Source: Dehalococcoidia bacterium (GTDB lineage Bacteria; Chloroflexota; Dehalococcoidia; JACQUA01). From it: a stretch of 7,545 nucleotides of DNA. Under the pieces are notes generated by a model, which made no database searches, was not told the DNA's origin, and saw only the letters and a list, made by a program, of their open reading frames with translations. Below, piece by piece: positions 1-5,315 of the stretch. Location: positions 1 to 7,545 of the forward strand of contig JAUYHV010000239.1 of the NCBI GenBank assembly GCA_030689845.1. The letters run 5' to 3'. A program made the translations under genes and the position numbers. Every line of letters starts with the position of its first letter. The stretch's first letter is position 1.

Positions 1-419
1 TTAATGAAAGGAAGCTTTTGCAGCCAGACGTTAAACAACCCGTAGCTGGGGTCGAGCAGCAATATCCATCCCATGGTCATCGGGAGAATGGGAATAAAAA
101 AGTTAATCCACATCAGGATTTCCATGGTCCCTTTCATAGGGGTATCAGTTCTTATCAAGATCCAGCAGAAGAATACCGCAAGAATCATGGTAATGATAGT
201 GCGGGTAATTCCCAGGGCGAGGGTGGTTCCGAGGGCTTTTATAATAGTGGGGTCGGAGTACCCGTCAATGTATCCCTGCAGGGTAAACACACTGGGAACG
301 CCCGGAGCTTCGCTACGAAAACTTCCGTAGAGAATCATGCCCAGGGGGTATACGGTGAGAAACCCTAGGATAACAATCAGGGTCAACATCCCGAGATAAC
401 GAAATTCGAAAATTTTCAT
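1..419 (-). CDS. ABC transporter permease, Fe3+/FbpB-like family (5' part only)
   Basis: The gene starts at ATG 419-417 on the minus strand and runs off the left edge after 139 complete codons, so only the N-terminal part is visible. It is preceded by a good ribosome binding site (AGGGG, complement of 429-433). The translation begins MKIFEFRYLGML and has a hydrophobic segment at about residues 9-32 that ends in a YPLGMILYGSF motif. Two further hydrophobic segments lie at about residues 68-95 and 106-126. This pattern fits the inner-membrane permease of binding-protein-dependent importers, closest by eye to the Fe3+/thiamine/2-aminoethylphosphonate (FbpB/ThiP-like) group; full-length members are often two-domain proteins of about 550 residues. 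It lies 49 nt downstream of the UbiD gene on the same strand with no terminator between them, so co-transcription is likely. The substrate may therefore be an organic acid handled by the pathway rather than iron. The family call is fairly safe; the substrate is unknown. Confidence 0.75.
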   Translation of the reverse strand, partial: MKIFEFRYLGMLTLIVILGFLTVYPLGMILYGSFRSEAPGVPSVFTLQGYIDGYSDPTIIKALGTTLALGITRTIITMILAVFFCWILIRTDTPMKGTMEILMWINFFIPILPMTMGWILLLDPSYGLFNVWLQKLPFI

Positions 420-468
420 TTAAACCATCCCCTGCTATAAAAAATCCGAAATATTATAAATATCAGGT

Positions 469-1893
469 TTATTTTATTATATCTTTGAATTTGTTCAACA
501 CCCGCTCTTTTAGTTCAGGACTGATGGTAATTTCCTGGGGGAACTCGTCTTTCCACTCGTATGGTTTGCAGGCATCGATAATAGCCCTCGAATTGTAGAA
601 GGCATTGGTTGGTTTTCTAATGGTCGGGTCCAGAGGTGTACTCCAGCAGCGCCGGATAATATCTATGTCCTTCTCAGGGTCTGACCGTGTGCAGATGGCC
701 CATAAAACTTCCTGAAGGTCGGTGGGGTCAATGTCGTCGTCTACTACCACGGTGTAGCGACCCATGTATGCCCCGGTTCGGGACTGTGTGGCAATCAAAG
801 CTGCCTGCTTGGCGTGACCGGCATACCTTTGCTTTATGGAGACTACTATAAACTGGACCAGGGGGGCTTCCCCCATCCAGACACCTTTTACATCCGGTAT
901 TCCTGCCTGGGACAGTTCGTTGAAAACCATGGCGCTGGTGGTTACTCCCCTGAAGTAGCTGGAATCACTGGGAGCCCTTCCCGGAGGTGAGCCCACCAGG
1001 ATGGGATTGTTCCGGTGATAAATCCTTTTTACGTCCAGGATAGGCGCCTGGCGGTCTTTACTGGCATAATACCCCGTCCATTCACCGAAGGGACCTTCCT
1101 GCCTGGTAACTCCGGGAGGAGAGAACCCGGCGATAACTATATCGGCATCGGCGGGTATGGGAAGGCCGGTAATTTCTTCTTTGATGACTTTGACGGGCTC
1201 ACCGAACACTGCCCCTATGTAATTGTATTCCGATCCCGGTCTGAGGGCCATGTTGGCAACCCTGAAGAGGGCGGGGTGGTGCCCAACGGAAATGACAACC
1301 GGGCACGGTTGACCGCGGGCGTGATATTTTTCGTAGTGGACTCTTCCGTGCTTTCCCGGAGAAATGTACAGGGCTGTAGTATTTTTATCCTGGACCATTA
1401 TCCTGTAGGTGCCCAGGTTTATCTCATCGTTATCCGGATCCCGGGTGATAACGGCATCACCGGTGCCAATATATCTGCCGCCGTCAAGTTCATGCCACTT
1501 GGGAACAGGAAATTTAAGAAGGTCTATCCGGTCTCCTTCAAGGACGTTTTCCATGATGGCACCGGTTTTTACATATTGGTAATCGTAATTGGGGCTGTTG
1601 TGTTCCCACTCCTGCAACTTGGGACGAAGCACTTCAATCAGTTCCAATCCGCTGGCTCCGGGGGGCAGATTGAATGTTAAAGCTACCAGGGGTGCATTGG
1701 AGGTAGAACTGGTAAGCACGCGGGAGCCCGCGGGATAACCCTTTATGTTATCGAAAACCAGCGCATGGTATTCTTTTTTTCTCCAGTTGAGGGCAGTAAT
1801 AGTCCCGATCTCAAGGTCCCAGTCCGCCCCGTCAACCTGGTCTATCTGCTTAATTTCTTGCGCCTTTTTTAGCCAAACTCTGAGGTCATCCAC
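469..1893 (-). CDS. UbiD-family prenylated-FMN-dependent (de)carboxylase
   Basis: This 474-residue protein has the full length of UbiD-type enzymes, which reversibly add or remove CO2 on aromatic or alpha,beta-unsaturated acids in the cytoplasm using prenylated FMN. The catalytic triad known in fungal Fdc1 (R173, E277, E282) has clear counterparts at R164 (in LGTYR), E266 and E271 (in RQEGPFGEWTGYY), with the same five-residue spacing between the two glutamates. The metal/prFMN ligands N168, H191 and E233 appear to correspond to N159, H182 and E232. A VDDDIDP motif at 384-390 followed by TRSDP is also typical of the C-terminal domain. The start is GTG at 1893-1891, chosen because AAGGAG sits 9 nt upstream; the nearby ATG at 1889 is out of frame. 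No UbiX-type prenyltransferase gene is visible, so the cofactor must be made elsewhere. The gene is divergent from the dehydrogenase operon and is followed by the permease. UbiD itself is unlikely to be the role, given the catabolic context. The substrate cannot be assigned from sequence. Confidence 0.93.
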   Translation of the reverse strand: MDDLRVWLKKAQEIKQIDQVDGADWDLEIGTITALNWRKKEYHALVFDNIKGYPAGSRVLTSSTSNAPLVALTFNLPPGASGLELIEVLRPKLQEWEHNSPNYDYQYVKTGAIMENVLEGDRIDLLKFPVPKWHELDGGRYIGTGDAVITRDPDNDEINLGTYRIMVQDKNTTALYISPGKHGRVHYEKYHARGQPCPVVISVGHHPALFRVANMALRPGSEYNYIGAVFGEPVKVIKEEITGLPIPADADIVIAGFSPPGVTRQEGPFGEWTGYYASKDRQAPILDVKRIYHRNNPILVGSPPGRAPSDSSYFRGVTTSAMVFNELSQAGIPDVKGVWMGEAPLVQFIVVSIKQRYAGHAKQAALIATQSRTGAYMGRYTVVVDDDIDPTDLQEVLWAICTRSDPEKDIDIIRRCWSTPLDPTIRKPTNAFYNSRAIIDACKPYEWKDEFPQEITISPELKERVLNKFKDIIK

Positions 1894-1902
1894 TTAATAC
1901 GT

Positions 1903-1908
1903 CTCCTT
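1903..1908 (-). promoter_or_regulatory. Ribosome binding site fixing the GTG start of the UbiD gene
   Basis: The minus strand reads AAGGAG here, separated by 9 nt from the GTG at 1893-1891. No in-frame ATG lies nearby, so this site decides the start. Confidence 0.8.
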
Positions 1909-1915
1909 GGTAATA

Positions 1916-1938
1916 TTATCTATTATCGATAAATTATC
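1916..1938. repeat. TTATC/GATAA pentamer cluster (candidate operator)
   Basis: TTATC occurs at 1916-1920, 1923-1927 and 1934-1938, and GATAA at 1928-1932. The middle pair forms a perfect 10-bp palindrome, TTATCGATAA (1923-1932). The cluster sits 23-45 nt upstream of the UbiD start codon, inside its predicted leader. A related arrangement occurs at 2170-2183 next to the opposite promoter. A regulatory role is inferred only from this recurrence; in AT-rich DNA some of it may be chance. Confidence 0.35.
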
Positions 1939-2040
1939 CGGTTTGCCCGTTTTTTCTCCAAAGTACGCCAATCTTTCCGGCCAGAAACAAATCACAAAAT
2001 GCGCTTTACATTTACTCCCGTAACCGTCAAGTTGTCTGGC

Positions 2041-2069
2041 ATTGTAAAAAAAAAAGTCCCTAATGTCAA
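2041..2069 (-). promoter_or_regulatory. Sigma-A type promoter for the UbiD-permease transcript
   Basis: On the minus strand TTGACA (complement of 2064-2069) is a perfect -35 box. A 17-nt spacer separates it from TACAAT (complement of 2041-2046), which matches the -10 consensus at five of six positions. Transcription would begin near 2034, leaving a leader of about 140 nt before the GTG start. The match and spacing are close to ideal for a housekeeping sigma factor. Confidence 0.7.
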
Positions 2070-2169
2070 GACGTTCGGGGTTGACGGGCCATTGATTTTC
2101 GTATTATCTTTTAAATTATGGACGTTGTGGGGCTGCCAAAGTTATTAGAAATAAATAGTCCGGGAAAAA

Positions 2170-2183
2170 TTATCAGGCGATAA
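2170..2183. promoter_or_regulatory. TTATC-N4-GATAA inverted repeat upstream of the dehydrogenase promoter
   Basis: Half-sites TTATC (2170-2174) and GATAA (2179-2183) are separated by AGGC. The repeat ends six bases before the -35 box at 2190. The same half-sites form the palindrome at 1923-1932, so one regulator could act on both divergent transcripts. This is an inference from pattern alone. Confidence 0.3.
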
Positions 2184-2189
2184 ACAGGC

Positions 2190-2219
2190 TTGATTTAAAG
2201 TGTGCCGGGTTGTTATTAT
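2190..2219 (+). promoter_or_regulatory. Sigma-A type promoter for the dehydrogenase operon
   Basis: TTGATT (2190-2195) and TATTAT (2214-2219) are separated by 18 nt and match the housekeeping consensus at four and five of six positions. Transcription would start near 2226, giving a leader of about 44 nt before the ATG at 2270. Confidence 0.6.
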
Positions 2220-2269
2220 GTTTCGCATTCAATAAAATTCTTAACTCATAATTAAAAGCGAGGGAGAAT

Positions 2270-3352
2270 ATGGGTCGCAAGGAATTATCGGCAGTGCTTA
2301 CGGGTGTTCGTACTTTTGAAGTCAGGGAATTCGATATCCCTGAAATCGGAGACAACGATGCCCTTTTGAAAGTTGAGATGGCAGGGGTTTGCTCATCGGA
2401 CGTACACCGTTACAACGGTGGTAAAGTCGCTTTTCCCATTATCCTGGGACATGAGATTCTCGGCCGCATCGACGAGATCGGATCCTCAGCTATGGAGCGT
2501 TTCAAGGTTAAAAAAGGAGACCGGGTTGTGGTAGGGTCCGGCATCCCCTGCGGCGCCTGTTCTTACTGCCTTACAGGTAACTATAAGTATTGCCAGAACC
2601 CCTGGCGTTACGGCACCGGGCTAACTACCGATGTCCCGCCATCCCTTTGGGGAGGTTACAGCCAGTACATGTATCTTCACCCCAACAGCGTATTTCATAA
2701 AATATCCGATGACGTACCCGCTGAAGCCGCAGTTCTGGCCAAGGCTGTCATCGGCAACGGTATCCAGTGGTTGAGGGTCATGGGAGAGGCAAAGATAGGG
2801 GATACGGTCGTTATCCAGGGAACCGGCCCCCAGGGCTTGTCCGCCACTATCGCTGCCAGGGAATCCGGGGCCGGAAATATTATAGTTACGGGGCTGACCC
2901 GGGACGCACAACGCCTGGCCCTGGCCAGGGAATACGGAGCAAACCATACCGTAAACGTGGAGGAAGAGGATGTGGTCAAGTTCGTACGGGAGTTGACCGG
3001 GGGGAAAATGGCGGATGTTATCCTGGATGTGACGGGAAACACCCGCGGTATGGTCACATCGGTGGACCTGGTGAAAAAACAGGGCATTGTTGTTTGCGCA
3101 GGCACAGGGACGAAATCCCCGACTCCCCTGATGATGGACAAGATAGTCCTGAATGAAATCCGGCTTCAGGGTGTTTTCAGCAGCGATTCAAAGGTTACAC
3201 CTGCTGCCGTCAAGCTTATCGAGTCCCGGAAATATCCCATCGAGAAGATGGTAACCCATAAGTTCACACTCCACCAGGCAGACGAGGCGGTGCGGGCTGT
3301 CGCGGGTGAAATTGAAGGGATGTACCCGATTAAAGCCGTTCTTGTTCCTTGA
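2270..3352 (+). CDS. Zinc-type medium-chain alcohol dehydrogenase
   Basis: This 360-residue protein has the normal length and architecture of the medium-chain dehydrogenase/reductase family, which interconverts alcohols and carbonyl compounds with NAD(P). The N-terminal GroES-like domain carries C41 in the GVCSSDVH motif and the GHE motif (H61, E62), which are catalytic-zinc residues. Structural-zinc cysteines are C94, C97, C100 and C108. The Rossmann domain shows GTGPQG at 184-189. Two things are unusual. The expected Cys or Glu third zinc ligand is not evident near 155-160 (the segment reads VLAKAVIGNG, with K158 where Cys is common). The acidic residue that usually ends the second Rossmann strand in NAD enzymes appears to be Gly (VTGLTRD, 206-212), so NADP use is possible. 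An AGGGAG ribosome binding site lies only 3 nt before the ATG, rather close; GTG 2294 is a less likely alternative. It is the first gene of a four-gene plus-strand cluster. Family certain; substrate unknown. Confidence 0.92.
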   Translation: MGRKELSAVLTGVRTFEVREFDIPEIGDNDALLKVEMAGVCSSDVHRYNGGKVAFPIILGHEILGRIDEIGSSAMERFKVKKGDRVVVGSGIPCGACSYCLTGNYKYCQNPWRYGTGLTTDVPPSLWGGYSQYMYLHPNSVFHKISDDVPAEAAVLAKAVIGNGIQWLRVMGEAKIGDTVVIQGTGPQGLSATIAARESGAGNIIVTGLTRDAQRLALAREYGANHTVNVEEEDVVKFVRELTGGKMADVILDVTGNTRGMVTSVDLVKKQGIVVCAGTGTKSPTPLMMDKIVLNEIRLQGVFSSDSKVTPAAVKLIESRKYPIEKMVTHKFTLHQADEAVRAVAGEIEGMYPIKAVLVP

Positions 3353-3357
3353 ACAAG
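3341..3357 (+). repeat. Small hairpin spanning the dehydrogenase stop codon
   Basis: CTTGTTC (3341-3347) and GAACAAG (3351-3357) form a perfect 7-bp inverted repeat with a 3-nt loop that contains the first base of the TGA stop. It has low GC content and no T-run follows, so it is not a convincing intrinsic terminator. It might mark an RNA-processing or attenuation point within the operon, or be chance. Confidence 0.35.
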
Positions 3358-3402
3358 TTCCCGGGATGCCTTCAAAAGACCGGAAACAGATGCGGCCCTT
3401 TG

Positions 3403-3411
3403 TGGTAAAAT
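3403..3411 (+). promoter_or_regulatory. Possible extended -10 promoter at the start of the HAD gene
   Basis: TGGTAAAAT matches the extended -10 pattern TGnTAnAAT. The -35 position (3383-3388, GAAACA) is poor. If used, transcription would begin at about 3418, almost at the second ATG of the HAD gene (3419), giving a leaderless message. There is no direct support beyond the motif. Confidence 0.25.
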
Positions 3412-4060
3412 GCCTTCCATGTTAAAAATCGTTTCCCTGGATATGGACGGCACCCTGGTCCAACCGGAGTTCGTAAACGCGGTATGGCTGGAGGGGGTGC
3501 CCCGACTCTATGCTGCCCAGTACAGCCTTGACATAGAGGAGGCCACCAGGGTTGTTTTCGAAGCTTATGAGTCCGTGGGGCCGCAGAAAAAGGAGTGGTA
3601 TGAAATAAAGTACTGGTTTGAACGGTTCGCCCTCCAGGTAAACTGGCGGGAGTTGATGGAGTCCTGCCGCAGCAAAATATCCTTTTATCCGGAGGTTTCC
3701 CGTGTACTGGAAAAACTGAGTGAAAAGTACGGTTTAATACTGGTCTCCAACGCCGCCGAAGAGTTCATCGATATCGAATTGGAACCTTTTAAAAAGCACT
3801 TCGACCATATCTTTTCATGCGTCTCTCATTTTAACCGGGTAAAAAAAGATAAGACGGTCTACGACGAAATATGCCGCCGCCTGCAAATCAGGCCGGAGGA
3901 AATATGCCATGCAGGAGACCACTACGAATTCGATTACCTGGCCCCTTCGTCCCTGGGCATCAAGGCTTACATGGTTGACAGGACGGGTAACCGAAACGGG
4001 CCTTTTACAGTGAGAGACCTGGCCGAGTTCGAGGCAAAGTTGTCCCTTTTCTCTGGTTAA
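3410..4060 (+). CDS. HAD-superfamily hydrolase (phosphatase-like)
   Basis: This 216-residue protein has all four HAD motifs. Motif I is DMDGT with nucleophile D11 and acid/base D13, motif II is S113 in LILVSNA, motif III is a lysine among K145-K148, and motif IV is GDHYEFD with D170 and D175. The region at about 20-90 would be the helical cap of a subfamily-I enzyme. Most relatives dephosphorylate small metabolites, and some are dehalogenases; the DxDGT motif favours phosphatase activity. The start is uncertain: neither ATG 3410 nor ATG 3419 has a clear ribosome binding site. Starting at 3419 would give MLKIVSLDMDGT, a common HAD beginning, nine bases shorter. The gene follows the dehydrogenase by 57 nt and precedes the DUF362 gene by 48 nt, so it may be a housekeeping or metabolite-repair member of the operon. 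Its specific substrate is unknown. Confidence 0.85.
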   Translation: MPSMLKIVSLDMDGTLVQPEFVNAVWLEGVPRLYAAQYSLDIEEATRVVFEAYESVGPQKKEWYEIKYWFERFALQVNWRELMESCRSKISFYPEVSRVLEKLSEKYGLILVSNAAEEFIDIELEPFKKHFDHIFSCVSHFNRVKKDKTVYDEICRRLQIRPEEICHAGDHYEFDYLAPSSLGIKAYMVDRTGNRNGPFTVRDLAEFEAKLSLFSG

Positions 4061-4075
4061 TAGAATGTTTGATTA

Positions 4076-4089
4076 TTAAAATATTTTAA
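4076..4089. repeat. 14-bp AT palindrome between the HAD and DUF362 genes
   Basis: TTAAAATATTTTAA is a perfect palindrome centred in the 48-bp gap, 20 bp before the DUF362 start codon. It could be a protein-binding site or part of a weak internal promoter, but no suitable -35 box accompanies it. Its all-AT composition makes chance a real possibility. Confidence 0.3.
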
Positions 4090-4108
4090 AACCGGTGTTG
4101 AATGAACC

Positions 4109-5269
4109 ATGAGCGATGCAGCAATCATAGAATGTAACGATTATTCACCCGACAGGGTTTATGAGGCGGTAAAAAAAGCCGTGTCTTTTACGGGAGGGAT
4201 CGGGGCCTCGGTGAAATCCGGCCAGACGGTGCTGCTGAAACCCAATCTTCTTCGCTTAAGCGCTCCGGATGAGGCTGTTGTTACCCATCCCAACGTGGTT
4301 GGCGCTGTCGCCAGGATATTGATTGACCACGGGGCTAAAGTCATTATCGGCGACAGCCCGGGTGGTCCTTTTACGCGGTTTTTCCTGGAAAAGATGTACA
4401 GCAGGACGGGACTGGACAAGGTTGCCAGAGACACGGGAGCCGTTTTGAATTTCAATACCAAAACAGATCAGGTTTCCAATATCAACGGAAAGCTGATAAA
4501 ACGTTTCGATATCATAAAGGCCGCACTGGAAGTGGATGCGGTAATTAACCTGCCAAAACTGAAAAACCATGGCTCCATGCGCCTGACAGGGGCCATAAAG
4601 AACTCTTTCGGCCTTGTGCCGGGCCTGACGAAATCCGGGTACCATGCAAAACTGGTCAATGCAGATAATTTCGGCCAGATGCTGCTGGACCTGCTTTTCA
4701 TGGTTAAGCCTACCCTGAATATCATGGATGCCGTCGTGGGAATGGAAGGAAACGGTCCCGCGGCGGGAAACCCGAGGCATATAGGCGTGTTGATAGCTTC
4801 GAGGGATGCCATTGCCGTGGACAGCATAGCAGCCCGTATAACGGGGGTAAAAAATGATGAAATTCCCGTTTTGCGTTTAGCGGAGCAGCAGAATATACCG
4901 TCGGCCAACGTAAAGAATATCAACGTGCTGGGAAAAGCGTTGGACGAGGCAATGGTCAGGGACTTTAAACCTACTACCGGCAGTGACAGAGGAATGGGTG
5001 GAATATTGGCTCCGCTAATCAATTTTGTCGGCGGCAGCATGGTGGTCAACACGGAAGTGGTGCAGAGCGGCTGCGACGGCTGCGGCGATTGTTACAGGAT
5101 GTGCCCGGTGGAGGCTATTACCATAAACCACGGAAAAGCTTCCATAGATAAAAAAATGTGCATCCGGTGTTATTGCTGCCACGAAATCTGTCCTCAAAAC
5201 ACCATTGCCTTAAAAAAGTCATTATTGCTGCATTTAACCGGCGTTGGGAACAGGAAGCAAAAGAAATAA
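4109..5269 (+). CDS. DUF362 domain protein with C-terminal 2[4Fe-4S] ferredoxin
   Basis: The 386-residue protein has a DUF362 domain over about residues 5-310, with hallmark stretches LLKPN (42-46), GDSPGG (81-86) and NLPKLKNHG (147-155) leading into GAIKNSFGLVPG. A ferredoxin tail follows, with two cysteine sets: C322, C325, C328, C332 then Pro, and C351, C354, C357, C361 then Pro. Each would hold a [4Fe-4S] cluster; C356 is an extra cysteine. There is no signal peptide or membrane segment, so it is probably cytoplasmic. The biochemical role of DUF362-ferredoxin proteins is largely unknown; the clusters imply electron transfer, and anaerobes often carry several copies. The start codon at 4109 has only a weak upstream GGTG, so translation may depend on the upstream gene. 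Its position between the HAD and thiamine-diphosphate genes suggests it serves the same pathway, perhaps as an electron donor or acceptor. That assignment is an inference. Confidence 0.88.
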   Translation: MSDAAIIECNDYSPDRVYEAVKKAVSFTGGIGASVKSGQTVLLKPNLLRLSAPDEAVVTHPNVVGAVARILIDHGAKVIIGDSPGGPFTRFFLEKMYSRTGLDKVARDTGAVLNFNTKTDQVSNINGKLIKRFDIIKAALEVDAVINLPKLKNHGSMRLTGAIKNSFGLVPGLTKSGYHAKLVNADNFGQMLLDLLFMVKPTLNIMDAVVGMEGNGPAAGNPRHIGVLIASRDAIAVDSIAARITGVKNDEIPVLRLAEQQNIPSANVKNINVLGKALDEAMVRDFKPTTGSDRGMGGILAPLINFVGGSMVVNTEVVQSGCDGCGDCYRMCPVEAITINHGKASIDKKMCIRCYCCHEICPQNTIALKKSLLLHLTGVGNRKQKK

Positions 5270-5304
5270 CTTTGTTTTCCAGGTCAAAATAACACAATCA
5301 AAAC

Positions 5305-5310
5305 AGGAGG
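5305..5310 (+). promoter_or_regulatory. Ribosome binding site fixing the start of the ThDP enzyme
   Basis: A perfect AGGAGG lies 5 nt before ATG 5316. The longer open frame beginning at ATG 5244 would overlap the DUF362 gene and has no such site, so 5316 is taken as the start. Confidence 0.88.
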
Positions 5311-5315
5311 AGAAA

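Larger units (their letters stand above)
1894..2269. other. Divergent intergenic region with promoters and candidate operators
   Basis: This 376-bp AT-rich stretch separates the leftward UbiD gene from the rightward dehydrogenase operon. I see no convincing coding sequence in it; a 60-codon frame on the minus strand at 2173-2355 overlaps the dehydrogenase start and has no recognisable features. It contains one strong promoter in each direction (2041-2069 minus, 2190-2219 plus), a cluster of TTATC/GATAA pentamers at 1916-1938, and a further TTATC-N4-GATAA at 2170-2183. An A/T run at 2047-2055 lies in the spacer of the minus promoter. A weaker second minus-strand promoter may lie at 1933-1961 (TTGGAG, 17 nt, GATAAT). 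No riboswitch class was recognised in the leader of about 140 nt ahead of the UbiD gene. Confidence 0.7.

Noticed and set aside
18..368. Plus-strand open frames over the first 370 bases
   Set aside because: The minus strand encodes a coherent membrane permease with a start codon and ribosome binding site; the plus-strand frames are its antisense shadows.
1015..1680. Plus-strand open frame of 221 codons inside the UbiD gene
   Set aside because: It lies entirely antisense to a gene with intact catalytic motifs, and its translation shows no recognisable domain.
2081..2107. A second plus-strand promoter (TTGACG with TATTAT)
   Set aside because: The spacer is only 15 nt, and the promoter at 2190-2219 has better spacing and position.
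4256..5052. Long antisense open frames within the DUF362 gene
   Set aside because: They mirror the codon structure of the sense gene, which has conserved DUF362 motifs and ferredoxin cysteines.
5244..5315. Upstream ATG extending the ThDP enzyme by 24 residues
   Set aside because: It would overlap the DUF362 gene and lacks a ribosome binding site, while ATG 5316 has a perfect AGGAGG 5 nt upstream.
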